Shown: positions 1 through 14,339, counted from the stretch's first letter. The stretch: 64,000 bases of DNA from Gymnothorax reevesii (GCA_029721435.1 CM056588.1:34030930-34094929); one strand, 5' to 3'. Numbers and translations: made by a program. Notes: generated by a model not told the origin, from the letters alone.

Positions 1-1499
1 CTACACAGTCCAAGAAGGGATGCAGGCACAAGGCAAAATCATTGAGCATGTTTGAACCATTCACTGTAACCAAATGACTGATCTCTCAAACACATGAACA
101 TAGGGTCATAAAAGCTATGTGACACTTTCAGTGAAAACAGGACCAGAGATAAAACATCTCCCCTTCCAATGCTTCTCTTCCTGTTCTCTGGCATTCAGAG
201 CGAGGCCTTGAAATACCCAATATGTACAATAATATGGAGTATAATATTGCTTCCAGGGAACCAGATTTGTTCCAGAAAATTGTGCTACCAGACTATAAAT
301 GTCATCTTTTACCCAACATGATATGAATTACTATTCCCACCATGTGAGCCCAATCTACTTAAGCTGAACTATCATTCCTTAACTTCAGATTCCCCCTGAC
401 CTCCGGGGAGGCTGTTTGACATCTTGTCTTTCGGTGGAGTACCTGGGAGATGATTCTTCAAACCAGGTTTCAAGCACAAAAATTCTATTTAACAGGGGAG
501 AAGGAAGGCACATTCACTCAATTCTGTACTGACATCATCGCTGGATCTATCCACCTGAGATGCATCAGAAATACTTTCTAACAAAGGTCTCCTATCTGTG
601 CAGTTACTTCTGCTAGTTAGACAGTTCTCCCAGTCACAGGGTGCAAAGGAACAGTAGGCTTTGGAAGTCTTATGAATTTTTTGTTCAAAAATCCAAGTCA
701 GCTTCATAAAACTTTACCGCTTCCAATTACCAGTTGCCATTTTTATGTAAAGATTTAAGCTAGAAAATTCTCCACGCGTGAACGCTCACAACCTGAAGAT
801 AAAGCAATTGAGCTGAAGCAGAGCGGGGCAATAAGTGAAAAATGTGTCGAAACCGACTGTATAAGTCTAAACAGACCTAACTCAGCACGTCAGTACTTTA
901 ATAATGTTCAATGAATGTGCATTAGCAAGTCATTCTGTGTTTAATGTTGTTCTTAAATTATTTTTAATACTCACAACATGTGCAATATTTATTTATAAAA
1001 AACTTTTAGCTTAGCACATTTAATGCACCCTCTAAAAGATCAAAATAGACTTCTGAGCCGTGCATTAATCCCAAAATTAATGTGAAAGGTTAAAAAAAAA
1101 TAATTTGAGATAACATTGAGAAATAACCCTGATATTGATTTGAGATCATATCGCCCAGCTCAGAAAGAGGACAATAACTTAAACTGGACTGTCAGTCGCC
1201 CGCAACTCGACGTGTATCCCTGGATGCCCGACGTCCAAAAACGCCAATCACTCCCAAAAATCAATAGGCATCATCACCTTGCCACATGCAAGGTGCACAC
1301 CTTCAAGCTATTAAGAATTGTGACCTATGGTGCGCTAGCAAAATATCTCTACAGATGCGGGAGTGGGGGCATCCGAAGAATGGGGGGGGATCCGAAGTAT
1401 CCCCAAATCATCATCCGGACAAACAATAAAAGCCACAAAAAAGAAGCATTCACACAGTTCACACAAAGGCTATGAACATCCGCATAGGTGGCAAAGCCC

Positions 1500-1770
1500 G
1501 AGCAGTAACTCTCCATTTAAAATAGTGTGAGAAGTCTGCCTCTCTAATCGTCACTGAAGAGCCTGCAAGTGTATTCATTCGTGAACCGTTCCCCAAGACT
1601 CACCTCGCCTTTGTCAATCAAAGAGGAGCCTTAGAGGCCAGGGCTCTGTTAGTTGATCTGCATGAGATAAACAGCAGGCCACTGATGGGCAGAGCAGACA
1701 GAAATTTGCCTGAACAAAGACCTGAAACCTTAATAAAGGTCCCAGACATCTAATAACCCACAGGCTCTCT
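1500..1770. promoter_or_regulatory. candidate conserved non-coding element
   Basis: This block has balanced composition and no simple repeats, no usable ORF and no transposon ends, unlike the AT-rich DNA around it. It contains CTTTGTCAATCAAAG near 1610-1625, a TCF/LEF-like and homeobox-like palindromic motif. Nothing here proves regulation. It is listed because the texture resembles conserved enhancers near developmental genes. Confidence 0.25.
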
Positions 1771-1934
1771 CAGGAGTCAGACTCCACCGAAGCTGCCTGT
1801 CCTGCTGCTCAGATTCAGCCAGGAACTAATACACACTTTATTCCTCCCTGAAGAGAAGAGTGGAGCTTTCAGAGCACAAAACCCGTCTGCACACACTGCA
1901 GGCGAGCCCAAACACAGGCGTGTGTCTGTGCGTA

Positions 1935-1951
1935 TGTGTGTGTGTGTGTGT
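1935..1951. repeat. (TG)n microsatellite
   Basis: A short run of alternating T and G, directly followed by a G-run. A simple-sequence repeat. Confidence 0.85.
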
Positions 1952-4900
1952 ATGGGGGGGGTTATAATCGATTTCCACCGACATTTCACTGTCACTCTCT
2001 CTCCCTCTGTAACATCTCATAAAATGCTTCCAATTCATTCCTCTAGCCCAGTTTGGATTATAAACCACACTCCTAGGTTCAATTAGACTGCTACACTGAG
2101 CCACGTTTGTTACACCTGTATTGTCTCTGCTATTATCCATGTACTGTGATATGAAACGCAAAGTAATACACTGGAAATTGAAAGATGGATAGCATGAAAG
2201 TGAAAACCAATCAGATTAGATGCCTAGCAGAAGAGTCCAACCGGAGGCCATTGGACTGAATGCGATTCGTTCGTGAGAGCATGCAGCCGTTTTGAAGGTT
2301 GCCATCTTCGCTTCAGCGCAGGTTTTGCCATCGTTAGTTACTGGAAACACAGAAGATTCATCACAAAACTGATCTGCCCCAGAACTTGCTGCTGGATGTT
2401 GTCCCCTGTATTTTTGATGCTTCCGCATGAGCCTCGCGGTCTTCGTGATCGAGAGTGCTGGCAAACATGGTGCAGAATGTTCCGTACTGGCAGTAAAATA
2501 ATAATCGACAGTATTTGGCCGCACACAACATAAATTTAGGCAAAGTGCTGTTTTGAACATTTTTAGTCACATTACAATTCATTGTTACTTCTGATGGCAG
2601 GCGGGAGCATTGCTTCTTTGTTAGGGATTATACCTTCTCACCAACAGGGGGCTGCCAGGCGCATGTGTGTACAGGGAGACTGAAGTAGCCAGCAAACATG
2701 CGTCAGTAGTCACTAAAGGCAATAATTGCCGAGTTCACAACGCATGGCATCAGTGCTTTTGACCGCGCACCACAGGCACTCCAACATTCGAGAATAAACA
2801 CTGCTAAAAGACCAGCTGGGAGCCTGTTCTCAGGCTAAGACTGAGGCTGCGTTTGAATAGTCAAAAAATTATGTCCTAGCATCTCATTCCTCACTACTAT
2901 TCTTTAGCCTCGATGGAAAATGTTATGAGGTTAAAGAAAGGTGTTTTACAGAATTAATAATGTCTTTGGAAGCCAGCTGCACTGTTGAGAGAATCTGAAT
3001 GCACTTACACAGGGCGACGTGATCATGCATCTGGAGCCAGTCATGTTTGTTTCTGTTAGTGGCCGGATTTGTGATCGTCGCTCTAAATATTGCTGCCGCA
3101 CGGAATTGTGGAATTGCATCTTCTTTCTTTTCAAAAAGGATGGATCTGTATACCCTATGTAAAACAAGGAAAATTAGGAAGCACTAAGACACATTTCCTT
3201 AACATTTAAAGAATTCAAATGCACTTATGGCCGCCAAGTAATCATTTCTGGATCATTTTTTAGGAGTCAGGAACTTTCCTGGGCAAAAAAGACTATTCGG
3301 ATGCAGCCTGGGAGTCTGTTGAAAACCTGTGATGTCACTATTAGAGCGATGTCCCTTCCAGTCCCAACTACTACAAATCATCATCAGCTGGGCAAAGCTA
3401 CCATCTATTTCCTCCCAAAACAAAACAAGCTCAAGCGAGAGTAAAATACAGCCAAGCCCAACACAAAGTCAGATTATGCACATCAGCCCGGGATTAATTC
3501 ATGCAGTTTTACAGGCACAACCATGAAAATATAACATCCTAAGACTGTGCATAATGCTAAGGTTTCCCTCAGTGGCCACGCAACAGGATATTTGAAGTGA
3601 GGACACGGAGGAGACTAAACTCATTTTGAAAAAGGAAGGGGTGAAAACCTCTGTTACTGAGGGCATCTGGGAACTGAATGGGAGCAGGTGCCGGGCCCCT
3701 GCTCCTCAAATGATAAATAAAATATCAAAGGATCGAAATATCAAAACAAACCCACTCGAGCTGCAGCAGACGGCGCATGGGTACGGCGAGGCGGGCAGAG
3801 CCCAGGAGGAAGGCTGTTGGTCAGGAAGACCTGCGCTCCCGTTTGAAGCCAGATGGCAGAGCGCTATGCGGCTAATGATGCTTCAGCATACGCAACAAAC
3901 CCCACTCCCTCCCCACCCCGCGTTCGGAGCGGACCGACGAAACGAGGCAAAAGGTGCTCTCCCCAATCTCACCTCATTTTCCGCCTCTTTATCCATGACC
4001 GATGTATTTAAACCACCGCTCCTTCGTCAGACGCTCCGGTTAAATTACTCCTGACTGGAAATTTGCAGGAGTGATATTAAATATGCTTCAGGCCAGGCTG
4101 CCCCAAAGAGAATGCAGAACATCAAAAGGTCGAGAGCACTTCAAAAACAAAAACTAAAGACGACAGTCCACCTCAGGGGAAGGGGCTGCAGATCCCAGCT
4201 CGCTGGGATCTCATGTTTAATGTGCAGATTTCACATCCCTGCCCCAGCTGTAATGGAGTGCAGAACTGCAGCAGACACACACCTCAGGACGACAGGAGTA
4301 TGCGTTGGTAGTGATCTCAAGGCCTACTAATTACTCACATCAGACCCCATTTCCACAAAACAGATCTACCTGCACGCAAACCAATTACAGCAAGCTTGCC
4401 CTAGTATAAAATTTAAAAAAAACTCTGATATCCGAACACTGCGTCTCAAGGTCTAAGGAGACTCAATCCTGCCGTTTGCTGCCTATATGAAGCGCATTTA
4501 GCATGTTTAAAAGAGAGCAGGTCCACTCATGGCGGAAATTCAGCTGGAAACGTTCATCCACGTTTCGTAAATGGATGTGACAGGAGTCATTAAGCTATAA
4601 ATGGCTGGTCTTTCATTCGTCAGGAGAACAGGGTAAGAGTATGGATGGTGTTGAGAGGCCTCAGTATAAGCCTATTATCCTCTAAGCCTGACTCTTGATC
4701 CAGGGCCTCCTCAAAAGCATGAGGCGATTCACGCTCTGAAGCAGGGCCAGTGCAGAAAAGAACGATAAAATGGCAAAATAAGAGATTTACTTCCAATCTT
4801 AAAACAAACAGATAATATTTTCAGATTAGGAAAAAAATGCATTGGGTAATTCATCATAAATATGCTGAATGTTATCACCTTATTTGCATTTGGTTGGAAA

Positions 4901-4978
4901 TTTCTTAAAACCATGAAACACAGACAAAAAGCATTTGAAAAATTATATTTCCAAAAAAAGCACATTGTAGTCAATATT

Positions 4979-6462
4979 TACTGAACAAAAATGTAAACGC
5001 AACAGTTTAGTCATTTCAATATTATACATAATTACTTCTCAGGTTGACTAAGTTGGGTTTATGTGACCAGGGATGTGTGCCACTGGTCTGTGTGCATTTC
5101 AGTCACCTTCTCCACATCAGTGTTAAGTTCATGCCCTTTGTCAAAATTGGCCTGTCAGACAGGTGGGGCCTTATCCAGAGCTACTGAAATCAGTTACAGT
5201 CAGCCCAGGCACATCCTGTACTCTGGTCAATAAAAGGCCACCTCAAAAGTCCCAGTTCTGCCATCGTTCAAAATGCCATAAATAACTCGAGCCATCAGGG
5301 AGCGTGCCATTGGCATCCTCAATTCAGGAATGTTTTTCAGGGAAGTTGAATGGGCTCTAAATGTCCATGTTTCAACACTAAGTCGCATAAAACACCTTTT
5401 TGAATGAATGAGGCAAGACAGCAGACCGCCCGCTTGCATGACGACCATATGTGATGACCTCCACCCAAGACCGCCATATCTGGACTCTTTATCTCTGTGA
5501 TCGTCTGAGAACAGTAACTGCCACTGCAGATGAGACAGCTGGTCCCCACCATCACCCCATTTTTGCTGAAACCCTGAAAAATAATCTCCAGGAAGTCCAT
5601 ATCTTTACATCTTTTGCCCTTTGTGGATTGGGCCTCTCCTCAGCTCGATGAAAAAATTGGTTCGACTGAGTGAATAGACACATTTGATGGCCAATGGCAC
5701 AATGGAGGACTGCTTTCTTTACAGACAAGTCACGTTTCCAACTTCACAGAGCGGATGGACGGAGGATCGTCATGCTGACATCATTGTGGCGCACAAGGTG
5801 GCACATGGTGGTGGAGTGCTGGTTTGGGTGGGAATATTCCAAGGACATTGCACCAAACTGCAGTTGATGAATAGCAACTTGAATGCAGTGTGATTTCACG
5901 ATGAGATGTTGCTGCCTATCGTCCTACCATTCGTCCATCAAAACAATAGTCATCCAGCATGACCATGCCAGACCCACGTCACCCGTGTATGCACAGCATT
6001 CCTTGAGCCTGAAAACATTTGTGAGCTTGAATGGTCGGCTTATTCCTCAGATTTGTCCCCCTTCCAGCATCTTTAGGATGTCCACAAGCAACGAGTTCGT
6101 CATTGGTTCCCATTTTCACCAAATAGCTGCCAACTCCACGCAGCTCTTGAAGAGCAGTGGGAACATGTCCTCCAAGTCACCATTAACCATTTGTTACAGT
6201 CCTCACAGCAGAGATGTGTAGCAATGCAGCTGGCCAAAGGCGGACATACCCAATATTGATTTGTGAAATTTGGACAATAGACCCCATCCCCTTAATCATC
6301 ATGTCATCGCAAGATTCTTGTTTGCCTTTTTAAACCATTGATTGAAATGTATTGCAATAAGGTCATACAATCTGTCTACACTCAATGAAAGTACAGTGAG
6401 CTTCTGAACATGGTCATATTTCTAACAATAAGAAGTGTTGCGTTTATGTTTTTGTTTAGTGC
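4979..6462 (+). mobile_element. degenerate Tc1-like DNA transposon
   Basis: The ends are imperfect terminal inverted repeats. The left end reads CTGAACAAAAATGTAAACGC (4981-5000). The right end, read on the other strand, begins CACTAAACAAAAACATAAAC (near 6462). About 1.48 kb separates them, which fits a Tc1/mariner element with one transposase gene. The interior carries a recognisable but broken transposase on the + strand, listed separately. TIR divergence and multiple frameshifts indicate an old, immobile copy. Confidence 0.8.
5250..6270 (+). pseudogene. Tc1-like transposase pseudogene
   Basis: Conceptual translation in shifting frames gives the order expected for a Tc1 transposase. An N-terminal HTH-like stretch (ARAIRERAIGILNSGMF, about 5290) comes first. 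A segment matching the family's glycine-rich block follows (HGGGVLVWVGIFQG, about 5797-5850). A degenerate second catalytic segment has IQHDHARP (about 5955), in place of the usual QQDNARPH. A trace of the third Asp/Glu block (about 6050) is visible. Frameshifts and stops separate these, so no functional DDE transposase can be made. The family should be about 340 aa; here the longest open piece is about 112 codons. Confidence 0.75.
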
Positions 6463-6463
6463 A

Positions 6464-8829
6464 GATATTTCAGCCAAATGGCTCCAGTGGTAGTGACAGG
6501 AGCGATATTTGTGGGAAATGACCAAGTTTGTCAAATGTTCGGTTCATATTGTCCCAAGCAGAAAGGCAACACCAGCTCAATGTACACTGAAGGTTCAAAA
6601 ATGATCTTAATTTATCAAACTTTAAAGATCAATAGTAACAGAATGTACTGCATTTAAATAAATTAAAAAATTCCATCTCTTGAAAAATGCCTAAGAACAC
6701 TTCCCAGAACAGCTTCGCCTCCATGAAATGCTCACCAAGAAAATCAGATTAAGTCCGATAAACTCCTTACTTCCCATTAACAATTAATGTAATTAATTCA
6801 CTTTTTCCCTGTGAGACTTTTCTCTTGATGATCTTCTTCTGCATTTGGATGTGGTTCACCACAGCTGCTATCGATAGTGTTGAATGCAACCATTGTCGTT
6901 GTAACGTTGTGCATTTGTTTTACTTTTCATGTTGGTTTCGTAAGTATATGATAATGAAACCACCAACTTTTAATTCTGCCACGTGCCCTACGGACAGTTC
7001 ATAGACTGCAAGAGTTTTCATTTCATTAACTTTTAATTCGGCTCTCGCAAAGTAGTCCAACAAGGAACAAAAGCGATGGTCAGATTATAAGGGCACATCG
7101 CAGTGCTGAAGAAAATTTATCTTCCTTTCCTTGATTTCTGTCCCATCTATACGCGTGAGAGGAGGAGACCAGTGGAAGAAAGAAAGGAACATTTAAGTGT
7201 TGGGATGCTGCCTGCCGAGGTCCACATCGAGAGGAGGATTAGAGAAGCCATCCCGCACATTCAGTCCCAGAGAAACACTCATGTTTTGCTTTGAATGCCA
7301 CAATATGCTCCGCAATGCAGCTGAATTCCCATCCAAGTTTCACACAGGCATTTTTAACTGAAGCGCCGCACAGACCTTCCATGGGTGCTGACACAGGAGA
7401 ACTCTGGGAACACCAAAATGTGAGATATCTTGAATACTTCAAATCAAAACTATATCAAAGCGCTAAAGGAACAGTATTAGTAATGTCGCCCAACTACGTC
7501 TGGCAACATGAAGACTCCAAGTTACTGGACAGCACTGGGGAACGTAACGGCTGCCAGTCACCTGACCACTTGAGGAACGTAAAGGCTCCCAGTCAGTGGA
7601 CTACATAAAGGCTCTATTCAACATAAGGACTACAAATTTCAGATTCATTCATTACAAATTCATTTTCCTCAGAATGTGGAAAGTGGTAACCAGTTCCTAG
7701 AGGTCCACAGCCCAGTGGTTTTATATTCCAGCCCTAAAAGAAACAACTCATCAACAACAGCCACATTGTCATGCGACTAATCAGTTGTCAGACGGAGAAA
7801 ATAAGGTTTGAAAACAAAACCAGCAGGGAGGTAGATCTGTGGGAACAGCTACTGCCCCTTTATGGATCATAGCAGCATTCATACAGATGAGAATCAGAGT
7901 GAAACCCTCTCAGGAGCATTTTTGTTTCACCCCGCTACAGAGGAGTACAAGTTTAAAATGGTCTAAATTCACCATGACCTCTAGAAGGAGGGACAGAAGC
8001 CCATCGGAGTTGACCCACAACAGAGCACTCCTGGATCCGCCGAACAGAAGAATAAACCACAGTCCTGTCGGCCACATGGGGCCTGGCGGTAATTATCAGC
8101 ATCTGCTCCCTTCGCGCCCCCGCGCTTCCAGTCCGCACTCCGCATACTTCAGAAATTCAGTAGCTTCCTCGGCATACATTTGTAAACGTTGACGGTGGAA
8201 TGGGTCCATGTTTACTTTAAACCCCAGGCCGTCCACAGGCCAGCTTTAATTACCTACAGCTGCGCTCTTCCCGAAAGCTTTCCTTGGCCCATCTCTTCAA
8301 ACACAGAGCCCCGTTTCAACGTCAATTACAGATCCCCAGCAGACTAAATAAAAAGGGAGATTGTTATTGCAAGCAACATGGACTACAGTAATAATGACAT
8401 TAGGAGTTTATTTTACATGATAACCATCAATTATCTTGGCACAACTCCAAAGCTGGAAGGTGGACTGAAGGTCAATACGCTGTTTGGATGGCGCAGTCTC
8501 CTCCGAAATACCTGCAGGCTCAATGTTAAATGAAATTTCTCAAAACGATTCGAAATTCTTCCTGTTATCTCTAATCATGTGAGTAGTTTTTCCAAAACAT
8601 CTGGAATTATAACGGGCGATGGGAATCGCAGGAGTTATTTAGCATAAGTACGCATGCTAATGTAAAAAAATGTGCTGACGAAAACAAAAAAAAAGTTACT
8701 CTGCATAAATATTTTATATGTTTGAGATTAAGATTTTCGGAAATAAAGGGAAAAAAGATTTTAAGCTTCACTATCGGGCTAAAGCACAATCAAGAATACT
8801 GTACTTATAATAAAGGGTCAAATTAACAT
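6464..8829. other. gene-free DNA
   Basis: No exon with recognisable protein similarity was found. The segment is AT-rich, with a more complex block at about 8195-8420 listed separately. No transposon termini were recognised. Confidence 0.4.
8195..8420. promoter_or_regulatory. candidate conserved non-coding element
   Basis: A block of complex, non-repetitive sequence with several homeodomain-type TAATT cores (for example CTTTAATTACC near 8245 and GTCAATTACAG near 8320). It has no ORF. The regulatory role is inferred from texture only. Confidence 0.22.
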
Positions 8830-8834
8830 TGGGC

Positions 8835-9170
8835 AGGGAGTTTGCAATACATCCATCCATTATCAGGGTCATGAGGGTGCTGGAGCCTATTTTATGGGTG
8901 AAAGGCAGGAACACACCCAAAACAGCTCGTTAATCCATCGCTAGGCTCGTACGCCATTCACTCACACACTCATATCCCCAGGCAAGAGCGCCCAATTAAT
9001 GTAGGATGCATGTGTTTTTACTGTGGGAGGAAACCCCAATGAAACCAACACAAGTATGGGCAGAGCATGCAAAGGCCCCAAGCTGGATTCAAACCCATGA
9101 CCTTCTTGCTGTGAAGGAACCTACCATGTACCTACCGTGCACCCACCCCACCACTCCAGTTTGGAATATG
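8835..9170. repeat. dispersed teleost-type interspersed repeat
   Basis: It begins with CATCCATCCATTATCAGGGT and continues through GCTGGAGCCTA, CTGTGGGAGGAAACC, GCAGAGCATGCAAA and CATGACCTTCTTGCTGTG. This string of phrases is one I recognise from a very abundant interspersed repeat in fish genomes. I cannot assign it firmly to a LINE or SINE family. It is diverged and not coding. Confidence 0.65.
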
Positions 9171-12100
9171 GTCTCTTGAAACCCCAGGTTTAACAAGAGT
9201 GTTTGAGTTGCATGAAATAACTAATAACGAATGTGAGTTGCATGAAATAACTAATAACAAATGTTTAACTGACAAGTGTTGGTAATGCCAGTGTCTGGTT
9301 ACAGTGAATGAAGTTTTACACTTTTCTACACCCTTAATGAGTGGCCAGAAAACCGAAGTTAATTTTTTTAATTAGTTTTACCCGTACGCTGCAAGTATTC
9401 AACTTTGAAAGATTTTGCATATGAAACGGTTTTGTTTTACTTCTCTGGCAGAGGTTGAACAAACATAATAAAGGCAGTTAAGGCAGTGAATATTTGAAAA
9501 CGGATTTATTCATGACCCGTTATCCGTCTAACATCTTACTCGCGCCCACATATAAGCCATTAAGGTCATGCGACTACATTGTCTGCAGTCGAGAAATAGC
9601 TGTCGGAACGTTAGGAGGTAATGTTCGCAGACAAGCGCTATTACACATGATCCCATTTCAGTGCCCTTATTCATGAATCTTTTAACAAAGCCAAAAATAT
9701 GAATCTGAAAATAACAACCTCGTCCCTTTGAAGCATGCATAATCATAAGCAAAATACCAGAATTTCAGAGTCAGATGAGACAAAACTGTTTAAAGATAGA
9801 ATATTAATATTAATGCACCAGGCACATCAAATACACACTTTCAGTCTGAAACTGTTAAAAGCCTACTGTGTCATGACAGTTCACCCTGATCAAGACCAGC
9901 TGCGCTTTAACTTATTCTGCTCAGCGCAGCAAATAGTCTAAAGTTTTTTTTCTGCTGAGTCAAAATATTTACGACAATATAGTGCATCACCCCAAGCTAA
10001 ATTGATAACAGCATGCAAGGCCTCATGAACTCACTCACCCGAGACGTAACACAGATTTTATTTATTTATTTTTTTGAATACTCAAGTTCACTGGACAAGG
10101 TAAAGATTTAACCCAATTTGACACGGAAAGCATTTCATTAAAAAAAATTAATTAAGAAAGAAAAAACAACCAACTAGCTCTCAGCAAGTAAGAGCAAGAC
10201 AGGGTCGACTGATAACCAACCTGGCCCATGACCTTGATATTCACAATTTTCCCTTATAATTGGTGCCTTATTTGGCCAACGGTGACTGCTGAACAAATAA
10301 ACAAACAAATAAAAATAAACACTGCCTTCCGCTCTCCTACGGCTTTCTTCCTGCTCACAGTTACGTCTTTGGAGAAAAGTCAAAAGAAGGCTAGATAGCC
10401 GACTAACTGAACATGCTATAGATGTACATGGAAAAGGATTAGAACGCAGAAAAAGCAGAGATAATGGGAGAGGAGATGGGTTTGAAATAAAAATGCACAC
10501 TTCGCAATAAATATCACAATGCTTTTGATGAATTTCAAGTAGGAAGCAGCTGATCTTAGGCAACTGCAAGGAAAATGCCTGAACTTGCAATTTTTGCAAT
10601 GCAGCTGACCTTCTAGCACAAAATAAGACACTGAGCCATTTTCCAGGATCCTTCTGCAATACAGGTCCAAAGTATAAGGACTTTTATGCAGAAGTGGGAG
10701 AAAAAAGAATGACATTTTATTCAATCTCATTTCTATCCACCAAGTCATAATGACTTTCGTAACAATGAATATTTACGCACTCGTGCTAGTTTATTGTAGA
10801 TGTTGTAGCTGATGACATTAAACTAAAATGATGAAAGCTGGTCATCGTTAGGTGGCTGAGGCACAGGTAAACGTCCCCGAAATTTAAGATGTCCCCTCCC
10901 TTGAGAATGAATTCCATTGCCTATAGTGAGGCATTACGACATGCTTGACCTGTGGTTGTGTACTGCTTGTGTGGCAAGAATGCTAAGCAACCTCTTATAA
11001 AACTTTTAAAAAAAGTGATCTCTATAACCAAAAAGGGGATCCATCAGCAGATCTACAGGTGTTCTATCGATTTTCTTGTCTCAGGGAGTGAATTTTAGGC
11101 AAGACATTAAAACAAACATGTGATGCACTACCGTGAAAAAAACTGTGTGGCTTTTAGCCAGAAAGATACCAACCTGCACCAACAACCAAAAAGTGTTAAA
11201 GGCACATCTTTCTTCAAGAGTGCGCATCTTTTTTCAAGGCAACTAGAAGTGTGAAATCTCCTCATTTTGCTAATAAATCGCGATGAGGATTAAAATGGTC
11301 AACTGGTAAGACCAATAAGACTTTGGAAGAAACTGAACCATTCTCTACGAGGTATTAGCTCCCATAACCCCTCCATATTCCAGCAGTAGGCTGTGATGCA
11401 GAAAGCACAGCTGTTCCGGTTTCTCTCAAAGAGTTGGGACTTGACTGAACACACACTCACATGAAACGCAGGATGGTGGGTCGCAGAGAAATTTTTGGGT
11501 TAGAGAGGCGTCCCACATTGCATCATTAGATTCAACATTTCAAGGCATTTCTCGAAATTTGTGGGTTGCAGTTTGAGCCGTTATCAACAGACAAACATTC
11601 AGCTTTACCTTTCATAGAGCCCCTCTAACTGATGGCACCCAGAGCCAATGATTTTCACTGCAAGTGTACTGTTTATCAGCCCAAAAAACAGATCAGTCCC
11701 CTATAATCAGCATATTACCTCTGATGTACAGTTTTAATTGCAGCTGTGCACTGTGGGTGTTTGACGGGACAGAGAGCCCACACGAAACCCCTAACTCACC
11801 AGTCTGAACCTCACCCAACAGCACCACCACCCCACACTAAACCATAAAGATATTCAGCAGGAATCCAGAAGATATAATTGACATGGAGCAAAACAGACCA
11901 GCACGCAGGGGCCCAGCACATGAGCGCAGGATCCCACCCATTTTACAGCCTCTAAACTAATCCAAACAAGACCCTGCCTACAGACCAGGCACAGGAACCA
12001 CTCCAGAAAGCGACCCCGAATTCTCACCCCTCTTTCATCTCCACACACGAGGCGCCCCCCGACAATCATTTCCATGATACTTCAAATGAGTAGTCAGACA

Positions 12101-13960
12101 TTTTCGTTTCATGGAGAAAACCCCAATAGACACTGTCTCGCTGATGGAGTCTTATCGACTTTGCATTAAGCGCATATTTCCAGGCCTGGGCTGCAGTGAG
12201 GTGGTGACGGGTTTCGTCGCGTGTTCGTACTGCAGACAAAAAAAAAAAAAAACTCAACCCCTCATACAATCAACTGAGACATAGCTCATTACATCAATGT
12301 CCACAGTATAGAGGGCCCCGCACATTTATTAGAAGCTTAATTCCCACCACACAAACTAGTGGTATAATGCTCCACCATGTCACATGATCCCTGTCCCACA
12401 GACCTCGAGAGCAAGTCTGTGATCAACTCAGTCTCCCTTCCAAATTTTCCTCAAATTTAATCGAATTGGCAAAAAGTGAACAAAAAGAGAAGTGAATGAC
12501 TTTTAATCATGGTAGAACATGCCGGAATACGCACACAAATCCCTGCGCCTCGGAGCTAAAGCTGCGCTTCAGCATCATATCAACCTCTCCTGTGAGGATT
12601 AAGTTAAGAACACATGGCGGAGTTCCAAATCTCCGAACAATATAGTGAGGAGGCAGTCTAATGAACTACTGTACCGGAGCCCCAGATGAGTATATTAATA
12701 AACACAAAGGACTCCAAAGCCTGGGACAACAGTGTGAAATGTCAAGTATGCATTAGAAGAAAACAAGCTTCTGCTGGCATCATTATGCCCAGCTAAAACG
12801 GCTCAGGGGGTTCGTGTCGGGGGGGGGGGGGGGGGGGATCAGCTAGCAAAATGGCTGTAGAGCCACTGCACCACTCAACAACTACCAGAACAGTAAACAA
12901 AATGGCCGCTTATGGAACAAGGAGCAAAAATCTCATTCTCATTAGAGGAGAACAAATGGTTCCATAAAACATTTTCTTGGCCTCTGGCAGTACCATCAGT
13001 CTCCAAATTCGCCACAGGGCATCACCATTTAATGTCTTCACAAGAGAAACCAGCCAAGCCCTCCCTGCCCATTAATTAATTCATTAATTGTCTATCAGGG
13101 TCACCCAATTCTATTCCTTGGGAACTCCTGTCCTGTAGGCTGTCATTTAAGGGCTGCCGAATCTCATCTATCATGGTTGGGCAAAAGTGCTCCATTTTTT
13201 CAGCCGCGCATTGAGGCTGAGCTGAAGTTTGAATCCTTTTCACGGAGACGTAAGTTTTTCAAACAAGACATGTAAGTTATACCCAAAGAGAATCCGATTA
13301 TATTATTCATATCACAATCCCCAACAAGAACAAAGTACTCAGACCCTCCACCATGGGACGGTTGAGCTTCCAAAACAAAATTCAGGAAACAGAAGGAAGA
13401 ATTTTTGAAAAATTGGAGCACAGACAGAGGAGTGAAAAACACATCGATGCAAAATGATGCAGCGATTAATTAAATTCAGTTGGAAAATATTTAATGGTTT
13501 TAGAGATCTGGCCAGGAAGCGAAATACGACGAAGGGACGGGCGGAAGTATTAAAAGGAACATCTACAAAATAAGATGTTTCTACATATAAGATTTCATGG
13601 AAGAGTATTATACGGTTTAAAAGTTCTGGCCAGGAAAAGAAGCGACAGATGAACAGACACGCAGACGGACAACACTCATTCCCATATCCGCCTCTCACTT
13701 CCTGTTGGGGATAACTAAACCATTTTGGGAAAAGGTTTTGAACTGTAATTAAGTTCTTCCCCTCTCCTTGAGCTCAGGTCATGAATTAGACCAAAGAAGA
13801 GGAGTCATGACGCGCAGAATGCCTGTCAAAGACAGAGACTCTCGTTACTTCATTACTTTGAGAGACAGAATCGGACACCTAATCTCTGACGCCTAAGCGT
13901 AATCTCTGTTACGCTTCGAGGGCTGCCCAAATCTGACTCACAAATCCAAAAAACCAGCGC
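9171..13960. other. gene-free DNA
   Basis: No supported exon. It contains a G19 homopolymer (12819-12837) and a short direct repeat of GAGTTGCATGAAATAACTAA at about 9206-9260. The remainder is unique-looking AT-rich sequence. Confidence 0.4.
12819..12837. repeat. poly-G tract
   Basis: Nineteen consecutive G residues. Such tracts can form quadruplexes and are prone to sequencing-length error. Confidence 0.9.
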
Positions 13961-13961
13961 C

Positions 13962-14095
13962 GATTCCCTCTCCTTCTGAACAGTTATTGCCAATGATTGG
14001 CCAGACTGTCATCAAATCTGACTTCCAGGTAAAGAGAGGGTGGAAAACCAGCAGTTCTCAGCACTGGAGGAGTCCTTCGAATTTCCAGGCCTCAC
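13962..14095 (+). repeat. dispersed repeat family A, copy 1
   Basis: It shares the order TGATTGGCCAGACTGTCATC, CAGGTAAAGAGAGGGTGGAA and ACCAGCAG with 16315-16495 and, inverted, with 46983-47205. Short repeats of this kind are common in fish DNA and are probably non-autonomous elements. No ends with a target duplication were defined here. Confidence 0.55.
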
Positions 14096-14339
14096 TATAG
14101 CTCACTATAGGTCTCTGAGTGATGACCTCATTTTATGTGACTAACGACACTCAAGCTCCTTTTAGGAGGTTTCAGTTCGAAACAAATAATATTATCCATT
14201 AATAGGTAATAAAATTGCAATATCCTGTGCAACTAACTAAATGTTGTTTAGCCCCAGGTTGCAGACAGCAGAACGGAAGACAATTTCTTTTGCTAGATTA
14301 ACTCGTCCCATTGAAAGCGCAAATGTACGAAACGATTAA

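Larger units (their letters stand above)
1..4978. other. gene-free upstream DNA, left part
   Basis: I see no convincing exon on either strand; the open frames are short and lack domain signatures. The stretch holds a short TG microsatellite (about 1935-1951) and a dense mixed-composition block around 1500-1770 listed separately. The remainder is AT-rich and looks unique by eye. Confidence 0.5.

Noticed and set aside
2273..2560. Overlapping open frames on both strands
   Set aside because: Several overlapping frames without domain similarity in one short region. None could be preferred.
3626..4054. 142-codon open frame
   Set aside because: Low-complexity protein with no family similarity and no supporting neighbours. 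Likely chance.
10174..10659. 161-codon open frame on the minus strand
   Set aside because: Leucine/serine-rich translation without domain features, in AT-rich DNA. Likely chance.
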